From JAFGVL01 sp964546015 (GTDB taxonomy: Bacteria; Bacteroidota; Bacteroidia; Bacteroidales; Paludibacteraceae): 30,023 bases of DNA. A program made the translations under genes and the position numbers. The stretch spans positions 1 to 30,023 of the forward strand of contig CAZJHO010000014.1 of assembly GCA_964546015.1 (NCBI GenBank), written 5' to 3'. Below are positions 1 to 10,000 of this stretch, in pieces. The stretch's first letter is position 1; every line of letters starts with the position of its first letter. Under the pieces are notes generated by a model that saw nothing but the letters and a program-made list of their open reading frames with translations, was not told the DNA's origin and did no database searches.

Positions 1-29
1 TGTCGGGAGTTCGAGCCTCTCGACCCGTG
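1..29 (+). tRNA. tRNA-Trp, 3' part only
   Basis: The first bases are the T-arm and 3' acceptor strand of a tRNA whose 5' part lies before the window. T-stem 5-9 pairs with 17-21 around a loop beginning TTCGA (10-16). Acceptor strand 22-28 ends in T, followed by discriminator G29. CCA is not encoded. The T-arm closely matches E. coli tRNA-Trp, which also has a position-72 U and discriminator G, and a tRNA-Trp ahead of secE is a usual arrangement. The anticodon is not visible, so identity rests on this similarity and on context. Confidence 0.8.
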
Positions 30-49
30 CTAAAAATTTTTTCAATACA

Positions 50-241
50 ATGAATAAAATTGTTAACTATATCAAGGAGTCTTATTCAGAACTTGCTCAC
101 AAAGTTTCTTGGCCAACTCGTCAAGAACTTACCAGCAGTGCGGTAATCGTGTTAGTTGCTTCCCTAATACTATCGCTTATCGTTTTTGGCATGGACAAGA
201 TTTTTGAAAATATCATGACTTTTATTTACAAAGTACTCTAA
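50..241 (+). CDS. secE: Preprotein translocase subunit SecE
   Basis: SecE is the small stabilising subunit of the SecYEG protein-export channel in the inner membrane. At 63 aa this is the short single-span form. An N-terminal amphipathic region carries the conserved KVSWPTRQEL motif (about residues 18-27), followed by one transmembrane helix (about residues 29-48). The gene starts 20 bases after the tRNA-Trp end with no promoter or terminator between them, so it is probably made from the tRNA-led transcript. NusG follows after 16 bases, the standard secE-nusG pairing. Confidence 0.97.
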   Translation: MNKIVNYIKESYSELAHKVSWPTRQELTSSAVIVLVASLILSLIVFGMDKIFENIMTFIYKVL

Positions 242-257
242 ATTCGGGAGAAACATC

Positions 258-809
258 ATGTCTGAATCAGGAAAGAAATGGTATGTACTTCGCGCTATTA
301 GTGGCAAAGAGGCAAAAGTGAAGGAATATATTGATGCAGAAATCAAGAATTCTGATCTTGGTCAAACTGTCGCTCAAGTGTTAATACCGACCGAAAAAGT
401 GTATTCCATACGCAATGGCAAAAAAATTACCAAAGAGCGTAGTTATTTGCCTGGGTATGTGTTAATAGAAGCAGAACTCGTTGGAGAAACTCCTCATCGT
501 TTAAAAAACATTCCGAATGTAATTGGATTTTTAGGTGCGAATGCAAACTCTAAAAAACCTATTCCGTTGCGTCAATCAGAGGTAAACAGAATTTTAGGTT
601 CGGTGGATGAGCTTCAGGAAAGTGGAGAAGAACTCAATGTGCCTTATACTGAAGGTGAAATGGTCAAAGTAATTGTTGGGCCATTTGCCGGATTTAGTGG
701 TGTCATTGAGGAAGTAAACAACGAGAAAAAGAAACTCAAGATTATGGTTAAAATCTTCGAACGGAAAACTCCGCTCGAATTAGGTTTCACTCAGGTAGAA
801 AAAGAATAA
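258..809 (+). CDS. nusG: Transcription termination/antitermination factor NusG
   Basis: NusG is the universal elongation factor that binds the clamp of RNA polymerase and links it to Rho or the ribosome. The 183-residue protein has the NGN domain at the N-terminus (KKWYVLRAISGKE, LPGYVLIEAEL) and a KOW domain at the C-terminus (about residues 128-180, with VGPFAGFSGVIEEVN). The length is normal for the family. A purine-rich GGGAG lies about 10 bases before the ATG, one of the few Shine-Dalgarno-like sequences in the window. It sits between secE and the ribosomal protein genes, as in most bacteria. Confidence 0.97.
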   Translation: MSESGKKWYVLRAISGKEAKVKEYIDAEIKNSDLGQTVAQVLIPTEKVYSIRNGKKITKERSYLPGYVLIEAELVGETPHRLKNIPNVIGFLGANANSKKPIPLRQSEVNRILGSVDELQESGEELNVPYTEGEMVKVIVGPFAGFSGVIEEVNNEKKKLKIMVKIFERKTPLELGFTQVEKE

Positions 810-880
810 ATCTGTGGTTTTGTTACGACACATTTAATTTAGACTTTTTTCTCCAAAATTTACAAAAAAACAAAATTATT

Positions 881-1324
881 ATGGCAAAAGAAATTGCTGG
901 GCTTATTAAACTACAGATTAAAGGAGGGGCAGCAAATCCTTCTCCGCCTGTTGGACCTGCATTGGGTTCTAAAGGCATCAATATTATGGAGTTTTGCAAA
1001 CAATTTAATGCCAGAACTCAGGACAAACCAGGCAAAGTATTGCCGGTTGTTATCACCTATTATGCTGATAAATCCTTTGATTTTGTTGTAAAAACTCCTC
1101 CTGTAGCTATCCAATTGATGGAAGTAGCTAAAATAAAAGGGGGTAGTGCCGAGCCAAACCGTAAAAAAGTAGCTGAGATCACTTGGGATCAAGTGAAAAC
1201 AATCGCTGAAGATAAAATGGTTGATTTAAACTGTTTTAGCCTTGAAGCGGCTATGAAAATGGTTGCCGGTACAGCAAGAAGTATGGGTATTTCTATAAAA
1301 GGAACTTTTCCCGCTAATAACTAA
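881..1324 (+). CDS. rplK: 50S ribosomal protein L11
   Basis: L11 binds 23S rRNA in the GTPase-associated centre at the base of the L7/L12 stalk. The 147-residue protein shows the family pattern: an N-terminal domain with the proline-rich stretch GAANPSPPVGPALGSKGINIMEFCK (about residues 16-40) and a C-terminal rRNA-binding domain ending in GTARSMGISIKG. The 71-base gap after nusG is A/T-rich and holds no clear promoter or terminator. The gene is first in the rplKAJL block and lies 18 bases before rplA. Confidence 0.97.
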   Translation: MAKEIAGLIKLQIKGGAANPSPPVGPALGSKGINIMEFCKQFNARTQDKPGKVLPVVITYYADKSFDFVVKTPPVAIQLMEVAKIKGGSAEPNRKKVAEITWDQVKTIAEDKMVDLNCFSLEAAMKMVAGTARSMGISIKGTFPANN

Positions 1325-1342
1325 TAAAACTTCAATAAAAAG

Positions 1343-2041
1343 ATGGGTAAACTTACAAAAAATCAAAAGTTAGCTTTCTCTAAAATTGAAGAAGGGAAAA
1401 GCTATTCGTTGAAAGAAGCGTCTGCATTGGTAAAAGAAATTACCACTACAAAATTTGATGCTTCTGTTGACATAGATGTGCGTTTAGGTGTAGATCCTCG
1501 TAAAGCTAACCAAATGATTCGCGGTGTGGTTTCCTTGCCACACGGGACTGGTAAGCAAGTGAGAGTTCTTGCATTGTGTACTCCCGACTTGGAGGCCGAG
1601 GCTAAAGCTGCCGGTGCCGACTATGTTGGTCTTGACGAATACATTGAAAAAATAAAAGGAGGATGGACTGATATTGATGTAATCATCACTATGCCTTCTA
1701 TCATGGGTAAAATAGGTGCTTTAGGTAAAGTGCTCGGGCCTCGCGGTTTGATGCCGAACCCTAAAAGTGGTACTGTTACCAACGAGATAGGTAAAGCTGT
1801 TGAAGAAGTTAAATCAGGTAAAATCGACTTTAAAGTAGATAAAAACGGTATCGTGCATACTGCTATCGGGAAAGTATCTTTCTCAGTAGATAAAATTGCC
1901 GAAAATGCCAAAGAATTTATCAATACTTTGATCAAAATGAAACCATCTTCGGCTAAAGGCACTTATGTGAAGAGCATTTATCTTTCAAGTACAATGAGTC
2001 CGGGTATTAAAATTGACCCTAAAACGGTAGAAGAAATTTAA
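1343..2041 (+). CDS. rplA: 50S ribosomal protein L1
   Basis: L1 forms the mobile stalk near the ribosomal E site and in many bacteria represses its own L11-L1 operon. The 232-residue length is typical. Diagnostic segments are VDIDVRLGVDPRKANQMIRG in the N-terminal half, MGKIGALGKVLGPRGLMPNPKSGT in the middle and the C-terminal SSAKGTYVKSIYLSSTMSPGI. It is separated from rplK by 18 bases and from rplJ by 18 bases, so the genes are surely cotranscribed. I did not find a convincing mimic of the 23S L1 site in the leader. Confidence 0.97.
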   Translation: MGKLTKNQKLAFSKIEEGKSYSLKEASALVKEITTTKFDASVDIDVRLGVDPRKANQMIRGVVSLPHGTGKQVRVLALCTPDLEAEAKAAGADYVGLDEYIEKIKGGWTDIDVIITMPSIMGKIGALGKVLGPRGLMPNPKSGTVTNEIGKAVEEVKSGKIDFKVDKNGIVHTAIGKVSFSVDKIAENAKEFINTLIKMKPSSAKGTYVKSIYLSSTMSPGIKIDPKTVEEI

Positions 2042-2059
2042 TAATTTGAACTTAGAGTT

Positions 2060-2584
2060 ATGAAAAAAGAAGATAAAAGCTTAATCATAGAGCAAATTAA
2101 AACTACAATCAGCAACTTCGGTCATCTTTATTTGGCTGATATCGGCGGGTTAAATTCTGCTCAAACAAGCGATTTAAGACGCCAATGCGACAAGAAAAAT
2201 ATCAAGTTAGTTGTAGTTAAAAACACCCTTTTACGCAAAGCGTTGGAGGGAATGGACAAGGATTATTCAGCTCTTTACGAAGTATTGGCAGGCGAAACAT
2301 CTATCATGTTGTCCGACAACGCGAAAGAACCTGCAGTGCTTATTAAAGAGTTTGGTAAAGCCAATACTAAAAACGGTAAGCCGGTTTTAAAAGCTGCATT
2401 CGTAGAAGAATGTGTTTATATTGGAGCTGACCAATTGAATACTCTTGTTAATATCAAAAGTAGAGAAGAGCTTATTGGAGAAATCATCACATTGTTGCAA
2501 TCTCCGGCTAAGAATGTTATCTCTGCACTTCAATCGGGTGGTTCAACTATCCACGGCGTGTTAGAAACACTGTCGAAAAAATAA
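2060..2584 (+). CDS. rplJ: 50S ribosomal protein L10
   Basis: L10 anchors the L7/L12 dimers to the large subunit. The 174-residue protein has the family N-terminus (KEDKSLIIEQIKTTISNFGHLYLADIGGLNSAQTSDLRRQC) and the KNTLLRKALEG motif, followed by a C-terminal helix (about residues 145-174) that binds L7/L12 dimers. It follows rplA by 18 bases. No long structured L10 leader is present in that short gap, so L10 autoregulation of the E. coli type would have to act elsewhere. Confidence 0.97.
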   Translation: MKKEDKSLIIEQIKTTISNFGHLYLADIGGLNSAQTSDLRRQCDKKNIKLVVVKNTLLRKALEGMDKDYSALYEVLAGETSIMLSDNAKEPAVLIKEFGKANTKNGKPVLKAAFVEECVYIGADQLNTLVNIKSREELIGEIITLLQSPAKNVISALQSGGSTIHGVLETLSKK

Positions 2585-2631
2585 TTTTTAATAAATATTT
2601 TAGTATAAACTTAATTTAAAACATAAGTAAA

Positions 2632-3012
2632 ATGGCAGATTTGAAAGCTTTTGCAGAACAATTAGTTAACTTGACAGTTAAAGAAGTAAACGAGTTAGCT
2701 CAAATTTTAAAAGACGAGTATGGTATTGAGCCAGCTGCTGCAGCTGTTGCTATTGCTGCTCCTGCTGCCGGTGGTGCAGGTGCCGCTGCTGCTGAAGAAA
2801 AATCATCTTTCGATGTGATTTTAAAATCAGCAGGTGCTAACAAGTTAGCAATCGTTAAATTAGTGAAAGAACTTACAGGTCTTGGCTTGAAAGAAGCTAA
2901 AGATATCGTAGATGCTGCTCCGTCTCCAATTAAAGAAGGTGCAGCTAAAGACGAAGCCGAAGCGTTGAAAAAACAATTAGAAGAAGGCGGCGCTGAAGTT
3001 GAACTTAAATAG
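2632..3012 (+). CDS. rplL: 50S ribosomal protein L7/L12
   Basis: L7/L12 is the multicopy stalk protein that recruits translation factors. The 126-residue sequence has an N-terminal dimerisation domain (residues 1-34), an Ala/Gly/Pro-rich flexible hinge (about residues 35-57) and a C-terminal factor-binding domain with the conserved KLAIVKLVKELTGLGLKEAKDIVDAAP. It is the last ribosomal protein gene before rpoB. A strong hairpin terminator follows it (3040-3077), which fits the need for several copies of this protein per ribosome but far less RNA polymerase. Confidence 0.97.
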   Translation: MADLKAFAEQLVNLTVKEVNELAQILKDEYGIEPAAAAVAIAAPAAGGAGAAAAEEKSSFDVILKSAGANKLAIVKLVKELTGLGLKEAKDIVDAAPSPIKEGAAKDEAEALKKQLEEGGAEVELK

Positions 3013-3039
3013 GAAACTTCCCCTGTATCAGGGAGATAC

Positions 3040-3077
3040 GGTTTAGAGTCTCACGGAGTGGGATTCTAAACCTTTTT
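3040..3077 (+). terminator. Intrinsic terminator/attenuator between rplL and rpoB
   Basis: A 15-bp stem (3040-3054 with 3058-3072, one G-T wobble near the middle and one inside the inner half) closes a GGA loop and is followed by five T residues (3073-3077). Just before it, 3021-3025 can pair with 3029-3033, or 3026-3030 with 3036-3040, two mutually exclusive small hairpins. rpoB has no convincing promoter of its own, so this most likely acts as a partial terminator lowering rpoBC expression relative to the ribosomal proteins. Confidence 0.85.
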
Positions 3078-3117
3078 ATGTATTATATTCACTAAGTTCA
3101 ATTAATATCTTTGAAAA

Positions 3118-6100
3118 ATGTCTTTAACATCTAATAATCAAAGAATTAACTTTGCTTCTATTAAGAATCCATTAGAATATCCGGATTTTTTGGAAGTACA
3201 ATTAAAATCTTTCCAAGATTTTTTTCAGCTCGATACTCCGGCTGAGAAAAGAAAAAACGAAGGTCTATACAAAGTATTTGCTGAAAACTTTCCTATCGCA
3301 GATACCCGTAATAACTTCATTCTTGAGTTTTTGGATTACTATATTGATCCCCCTCGTTATACTATCGAAGAGTGTATTGAGCGTGGCTTGACCTATAGCG
3401 TTCCTTTAAAAGCAAAACTCAAATTGTACTGTACCGACCCTGAACACGAGGATTTCGATACAGTGATTCAAGATGTGTATTTGGGTCCTATTCCATATAT
3501 GACTGCCAAAGGCACATTCGTTATCAATGGTGCAGAGCGTGTGGTTGTGTCGCAACTTCACCGTTCGCCGGGCGTGTTCTTCGGACAAAGCGTCCACGCC
3601 AACGGAACCAAATTATATTCGGCGCGGATTATTCCTTTCAAAGGTTCGTGGATTGAGTTTGCAACTGATATTAACAGCGTGATGTACGCGTATATCGACC
3701 GTAAGAAAAAGCTTCCGGTTACCACTTTGTTGCGTGCAATCGGCTTTGAAAGCGATAAAGATATATTGGAAATCTTTGGTTTGGCTGAAGAATTCAAGGT
3801 TAATAAAACCAATCTTAAAAAAGTAGTGGGTCGCAAGTTGGCAGCTCGTGTGCTTAAAACATGGGTAGAAGATTTTGTGGATGAAGATACCGGTGAGGTA
3901 ACCACTATTGAGCGAAACGAAATCATTATCGACCGCGAAACTGTGATTGAAAACAATCATTTGGACGATATTTTGGAGTCGGGTGTTCAAACTATTCTTC
4001 TTCACAAAGAAGATCAAAATTTGAACGATTTCGCTATCATTTATAATACATTACAGAAAGATCCAAGTAACTCCGAAAAAGAAGCGGTATTATACATTTA
4101 TCGTCAGTTGCGTAACGCAGAACCTGCCGATGATGCTTCTGCTCGTGAGGTTATCAATGGTCTGTTCTTCTCAGAAAAACGCTACGATTTGGGTGATGTA
4201 GGTCGTTATCGTATCAACAAAAAGTTGAATTTGACTACCGACATGGAAGTTCGCGTTTTGACGAAAGAAGATATTATCGAAATCATCAAATATCTGATTC
4301 AGCTGATTAACTCGAAAGCAGATGTGGATGATATTGATCACTTAAGCAACCGTCGTGTGCGTACGGTTGGCGAGCAGTTGCACAACCAATTTGGCGTAGG
4401 TTTGGCGCGTATGGCGCGTACTATTCGCGAGCGTATGAATGTGCGCGACAATGAGGTGTTTACGCCAATTGATTTGATTAATGCCAAAACTATTTCATCG
4501 GTTATCAATTCATTCTTTGGGACAAATGCTTTGTCGCAATTTATGGATCAAACCAATCCATTGGCAGAAATTACTCACAAGCGCCGTATGTCGGCACTTG
4601 GTCCCGGTGGCCTTTCGCGTGAGCGTGCCGGTTTCGAGGTGCGAGATGTACACTATACGCACTACGGTCGTCTGTGTCCGATTGAAACGCCAGAAGGCCC
4701 GAACATTGGTTTGATTTCTTCTCTTTGTGTATATGCAAAAATCAACGAACTTGGATTTATTGAAACACCTTACCGCAAGGTAAATAACGGTATGGTAGAT
4801 TTAACTCCGGAAGGAGTTGAATATTTTACTGCCGAAGAAGAAGAAGAAAAAACAGTAGCACAAGGAAACGCACCGCTTGACGAAAACGGTAAATTTATCC
4901 GTACAAGTGTAAAATCGCGTTTCGAAGCAGATTTCCCTGTGGTGGCTCCTGAAAATGTAGATTTGATGGATGTGTCGCCAACACAAATTGCTTCTATTGC
5001 GGCTTCGTTGATTCCGTTCTTGGAACATGATGATGCGAACCGTGCGCTGATGGGCTCTAACATGATGCGTCAAGCAGTGCCTTTATTGCGCTGCGAAGCT
5101 CCGATTGTGGGTACAGGTATCGAACGCCAATTGGTGAAAGATTCTCGTACTCAACTTGCTGTAGAACGCGATGGAGAAGTGGTATTTGTTGATGCTTCTT
5201 GCATTAAAATAAAATATGACCGTACGGAAGATGAAGAATTTGTAAGTTTCGACAGCAATATTGTTACTTATAATATTCCTAAATTCCAAAAAACAAACCA
5301 AAGTACAACTATTGACTTGCGTCCGATTGTAAATCGTGGTGATCGCGTGGTTGCCGGACAAATCTTGACCGAAGGTTATTCTTCGCAAGACGGCGAATTA
5401 GCTATCGGTAAAAATCTGTTAGTAGCGTTCATGCCTTGGAAAGGGTACAACTTCGAGGATGCGATTGTAATCAATGAGCGTGTGGTAAAGGAAGATATCT
5501 TTACTTCTGTGCATGTAGATGAATATTCGCTCGAAGTACGCGAGACCAAACGAGGTATGGAAGAGTTGACTTCGGATATCCCGAATGTGAGCGAAGAAGC
5601 TACCAAAGATTTGGACGAAAATGGTATCGTGCGCATTGGTGCGAAAATCGTTCCGGGCGATATTTTGATTGGTAAAATTACTCCGAAAGGAGAATCTGAC
5701 CCATCGCCGGAAGAAAAACTACTTCGTGCTATCTTTGGTGATAAAGCCGGCGATGTGAAAGATGCTTCGTTGAAAGCTACTCCATCATTATCGGGTACGG
5801 TTATCGACAAAAAATTATTCTCAAAAGCAATCAAGAATAAAAAATCAAAACTTTCGGACAAAGCTATTTTACCGAAACTCGATGAAGAATTCGATGAAGA
5901 AGTAGCTAAGTTGAAAGCTATTTTGATTGACAAATTGATGGTGTTGACCAATGGAAAAACTTCGCAAGGAGTAAAAGATTATTTAGGTAATGAAATTATT
6001 GCAAAAGGGGCTAAATTCACGCAAAAGTCGCTTAATGATATTGACTTTACAACCGTTCATATCACTAAATGGACAACTGATAACCATAAAAATGATATGA

Positions 6101-6930
6101 TTCGCGATGTGATTGTTAATTTCTTGAAAAAATATAAAGAACTTGATGCTCAATTAAAACGCAAAAAATTCAATATCACTATTGGTGACGAGCTTCCTGC
6201 AGGAACAGTTCAATTGGCAAAAGTTTATATTGCTAAGAAACGCAAAATCCGCGTGGGAGATAAGATGGCAGGTCGCCATGGAAACAAAGGTATTGTGTCG
6301 CGTATTGTTCGTCAGGAAGACATGCCGTTCTTGGAAGACGGAACTCCGGTTGATATCGTGTTGAACCCGCTTGGGGTACCTTCGCGTATGAACTTGGGGC
6401 AGATTTTCGAAACAGTGCTTGGTTGGGCAGGGAAGAAAATGGGAGTAAAGTTTGCTACACCTATTTTTGATGGAGCAAGCCTTGACGATTTGAATGAATG
6501 GACTGAAAAAGCCGAACTTCCGATGTACGGTCGTACATTCCTTCGCGATGGTGGAACGGGAGATCAATTTGACCAACCAGCGACTGTCGGCGTGATTTAC
6601 ATGCTGAAACTCGGTCACATGGTAGAAGACAAAATGCACGCTCGTTCTATCGGTCCTTACTCGCTTATTACGCAACAACCACTTGGAGGTAAAGCTCAAT
6701 TTGGAGGTCAGCGTTTCGGAGAAATGGAGGTTTGGGCGCTTGAGGCGTTTGGTGCTGCGCATATCTTACAAGAAATTTTGACAATCAAGTCGGATGATGT
6801 TATGGGTCGTGCACGCGCTTACGAAGCTATCGTTAAAGGTGATCCTATGCCAAATCCGGGAATTCCTGAATCACTTAATGTATTATTACACGAGTTAAAA
6901 GGATTGGCTTTAAGTATTAATTTGGAATAA
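3118..6930 (+). CDS. rpoB: DNA-directed RNA polymerase subunit beta
   Basis: RpoB is the second-largest catalytic subunit of RNA polymerase. The 1270-residue length matches Bacteroidales proteins. The rifampicin pocket is recognisable: LSQFMDQTNPLAEITHKRR with Q474, D477, H487 and S492 at the positions of E. coli Q513, D516, H526 and S531, so the common resistance changes are absent. Next comes ALGPGGLSRERAGFEVRDVH and the ETPEGPNIGLI motif. The C-terminal part has KMAGRHGNKGIVS and the switch/clamp region MEVWALEAFGAAHILQEILT. It follows the rplL attenuator and precedes rpoC by 116 bases, a gap filled by a palindromic repeat element. Confidence 0.98.
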   Translation: MSLTSNNQRINFASIKNPLEYPDFLEVQLKSFQDFFQLDTPAEKRKNEGLYKVFAENFPIADTRNNFILEFLDYYIDPPRYTIEECIERGLTYSVPLKAKLKLYCTDPEHEDFDTVIQDVYLGPIPYMTAKGTFVINGAERVVVSQLHRSPGVFFGQSVHANGTKLYSARIIPFKGSWIEFATDINSVMYAYIDRKKKLPVTTLLRAIGFESDKDILEIFGLAEEFKVNKTNLKKVVGRKLAARVLKTWVEDFVDEDTGEVTTIERNEIIIDRETVIENNHLDDILESGVQTILLHKEDQNLNDFAIIYNTLQKDPSNSEKEAVLYIYRQLRNAEPADDASAREVINGLFFSEKRYDLGDVGRYRINKKLNLTTDMEVRVLTKEDIIEIIKYLIQLINSKADVDDIDHLSNRRVRTVGEQLHNQFGVGLARMARTIRERMNVRDNEVFTPIDLINAKTISSVINSFFGTNALSQFMDQTNPLAEITHKRRMSALGPGGLSRERAGFEVRDVHYTHYGRLCPIETPEGPNIGLISSLCVYAKINELGFIETPYRKVNNGMVDLTPEGVEYFTAEEEEEKTVAQGNAPLDENGKFIRTSVKSRFEADFPVVAPENVDLMDVSPTQIASIAASLIPFLEHDDANRALMGSNMMRQAVPLLRCEAPIVGTGIERQLVKDSRTQLAVERDGEVVFVDASCIKIKYDRTEDEEFVSFDSNIVTYNIPKFQKTNQSTTIDLRPIVNRGDRVVAGQILTEGYSSQDGELAIGKNLLVAFMPWKGYNFEDAIVINERVVKEDIFTSVHVDEYSLEVRETKRGMEELTSDIPNVSEEATKDLDENGIVRIGAKIVPGDILIGKITPKGESDPSPEEKLLRAIFGDKAGDVKDASLKATPSLSGTVIDKKLFSKAIKNKKSKLSDKAILPKLDEEFDEEVAKLKAILIDKLMVLTNGKTSQGVKDYLGNEIIAKGAKFTQKSLNDIDFTTVHITKWTTDNHKNDMIRDVIVNFLKKYKELDAQLKRKKFNITIGDELPAGTVQLAKVYIAKKRKIRVGDKMAGRHGNKGIVSRIVRQEDMPFLEDGTPVDIVLNPLGVPSRMNLGQIFETVLGWAGKKMGVKFATPIFDGASLDDLNEWTEKAELPMYGRTFLRDGGTGDQFDQPATVGVIYMLKLGHMVEDKMHARSIGPYSLITQQPLGGKAQFGGQRFGEMEVWALEAFGAAHILQEILTIKSDDVMGRARAYEAIVKGDPMPNPGIPESLNVLLHELKGLALSINLE

Positions 6931-6940
6931 TTTTATTATA

Positions 6941-7030
6941 GTTACAAAGTAACGAGTTACAAGTTACAAGAAATGTGAAATTTGCTTTGCAAATTTTTTA
7001 CTCGTAACTCGTAACTTGTCACTCGTAACT
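6941..7030. repeat. Palindrome of inverted tandem heptamers between rpoB and rpoC
   Basis: The right half (7001-7030) reads as tandem heptamers: CGTAACT, CGTAACT, TGTCACT, CGTAACT. The left half (6941-6970) carries the same word inverted (AGTTACA, AGTAACG, AGTTACA, AGTTACA). 6948-6967 pairs with 7011-7030 with two mismatches. The centre is a perfect 8-bp hairpin (6978-6985 with 6989-6996, loop TTT) followed by T residues. The whole gap between two essential cotranscribed genes is therefore one large hairpin. Similar elements with other words lie at 20256-20345 and 22625-22683. Its function is unknown. Confidence 0.8.
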
Positions 7031-7046
7031 GAAAAAATACAATTTT

Positions 7047-10000
7047 ATGGCTTTCAGAAAAGAGAATAAAGTAAAAACTAATTTTACTAAGATTTCGATT
7101 GGATTGGCTTCGCCCGAAGAGATTTTGGAACAATCGAGCGGCGAGGTGTTAAAACCCGAAACCATTAATTATCGTACTTACAAACCTGAACGAGACGGTT
7201 TGTTTTGCGAACGGATATTTGGTCCCGTAAAAGACTATGAATGCCATTGCGGAAAATACAAACGCATTCGCTACAAAGGCATTGTGTGCGACCGTTGTGG
7301 TGTGGAAGTTACCGAAAAGAAAGTGCGTCGCGAACGCGTTGGACACATTCAGTTGGTAGTTCCTGTAGCTCATATTTGGTATTTCAAATCGTTGCCAAAC
7401 AAAATTGGTTATCTGTTGGGAATGCCGTCTAAAAAATTAGATACAATCGTTTATTACGAAAAATATGTAATTATCAATCCGGGTATTTTGTCCGACCGTG
7501 AAGGTATGGAAGTAGGCGAATTGCTTACCGAGGAAGAATATTTAGACATCATTGATGCGTTGCCACGCGAAAATCAATTGTTGGAAGACTCTGATCCTAA
7601 TAAATTTATTGCAAAAATGGGAGCAGAGGCAATCCACAATTTGTTGGCTCGTTTGGATTTGGATAAGTTGTCGTACGAATTGCGTCACAAAGCTGATACA
7701 GACAGCTCACAACAACGCAAAAACGAAGCTTTGAAACGCCTTCAAGTAGTGGAGTCGTTCCGTGCTTCCAAACAACGCAACCGTCCTGAATGGATGATTG
7801 TAAAAATCGTTCCGGTTATTCCGCCTGAATTGCGTCCGTTGGTGCCGCTTGATGGTGGTCGTTTTGCTACTTCGGATTTGAACGATTTATATCGTCGTGT
7901 GATTATTCGTAACAATCGTTTGAAACGATTAATCGAAATCAAAGCTCCTGAAGTGATTTTGCGTAACGAAAAGCGCATGTTGCAAGAGGCAGTTGATTCA
8001 TTGTTCGACAACTCACGCAAGTCAAGTGCGGTAAAAACAGACGCTAATCGTCCTTTGAAATCGCTTTCTGATAGTTTGAAAGGTAAACAAGGTCGTTTCC
8101 GTCAAAATTTGTTAGGTAAGCGTGTAGATTATTCGGCTCGTTCGGTAATTGTCGTTGGTCCGGAATTGAAAATGCATGAGTGCGGTTTACCGAAAGAAAT
8201 GGCGGCAGAGCTTTACAAACCGTTTATTATTCGTAAATTAATCGAACGCGGAATTGTAAAAACCGTAAAATCGGCTAAAAAGATTATTGATAGAAAAGAT
8301 CCTGTTGTTTGGGATATTTTGGAATATGTGATGAAAGGACATCCGGTGTTATTAAACCGTGCTCCGACGCTTCACCGTTTGGGCATTCAAGCCTTCCAAC
8401 CTCGTATGATCGAGGGTAAGGCAATTCAGTTGCACCCACTTTCATGTACAGCGTTCAATGCCGACTTCGATGGTGACCAGATGGCAGTTCACTTACCACT
8501 TGGCAACGAAGCGATTTTGGAAGCTCAATTGTTGATGTTGGCTTCGCACAATATTTTGAATCCAGCGAATGGGGCACCGATCACAGTGCCATCACAAGAC
8601 ATGGTGTTGGGGCTTTATTATATCACTAAAACTCGTGAGGGAGCAAAAGGTGAAAATATTGTATTCTACGGACCAGAAGAAGCTGAAATTGCTTACAACG
8701 AGGGTAAAGTAGCATTGCACGCTAATATTAAAATTAAAGTGCAAGATTTGGACGAAAACGGTGTGTTAGTCGATAAAATGATTGAAACTACTGTTGGTCG
8801 TGTGATTGTAAACAAATATGTACCGAAAGAAGTTGGATTTATTAACGAACTTTTGTCTAAAAAATCGTTGCGTGATATTATCGGAAATATTATTAAAGTA
8901 TGTGGTGTGGCTCGCACAGCACAATTCTTGGACGATATTAAAGATTTGGGTTACCAAATGGCGTTTCGTGGAGGTTTATCATTCAACTTAGGTGATGTAA
9001 TTATTCCTGAAGAAAAAGATGCTTTGGTAAAAGAAGGTTACGCTGAAGTGGATGAGATTATGGGTAACTATAACATGGGATTCATAACCAACAACGAGCG
9101 TTACAACCAAATTATCGATACTTGGACGCATGTTAATGCGAAGTTGTCGAACATTTTAATGAAACAACTTTCCTCAGACAATCAAGGATTTAATCCTGTG
9201 TACATGATGCTCGATTCGGGCGCTCGTGGATCTAAGGAGCAAATTCGTCAGCTTTCGGGTATGCGTGGTTTGATGGCAAAACCTCAAAAATCAGGTGCCG
9301 AAGGCGGACAAATTATCGAAAACCCTATCCTTTCGAACTTTAAAGAAGGCTTGTCGGTATTGGAGTACTTTATTTCTACCCATGGTGCTCGTAAAGGTTT
9401 GGCGGATACGGCATTGAAAACTGCCGATGCGGGTTATTTGACCCGTCGTTTGGTAGATGTGTCGCAAGATGTGATTGTGTCCGAAGAGGACTGCGGAACA
9501 CTTCGTGGTTTAGTTGCTACCGAATTGAAAAACAATGAAGAAGTGGTTGCTTCTCTTTACGAAAGAATATTAGGTCGTGTTTCTGTACATGATATCGCTC
9601 ACCCACAAACAGGTGATTTGATTGTAGCTTCGGGCGAAGAAATTACCGAAGATGCTGCTAAAGCTATTCAAGATTCACCAATCGAACGCGTAGAAATTCG
9701 TTCGGTACTTACTTGCGAATCTCGTCAAGGGGTTTGTGCTAAATGTTACGGTCGTAACTTGGCTACCGGACGCATGGTTCAAAAAGGTGAAACTGTCGGC
9801 GTAATTGCTGCTCAATCAATCGGAGAGCCGGGTACACAGCTTACACTTCGTACATTCCATGTCGGAGGGGTTGCTTCAAATGTGGGTGCCGAGTCGGGCG
9901 TAACTTCTAAATACGATGGTATTGTTGAGTTTGATGAACTTCGTATCGTGGAAGTGAAAGATGATTCGGGCACATATCAAGTGGTAGTGGGTCGTTTGGC

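Noticed and set aside
3106..3113. TATCTTTG just before rpoB as a -7 promoter element
   Set aside because: It ends only 5 bases before the ATG, so transcription would begin at or after the start codon, and no TTTG lies at the -33 distance. A chance match in AT-rich DNA is more likely.
6978..7000. Operon-ending terminator between rpoB and rpoC
   Set aside because: The 8-bp hairpin is AT-rich with only one G and one C per arm and sits inside a larger palindrome. rpoC has no promoter of its own after it, so full termination would be lethal. Treated as part of the repeat element.
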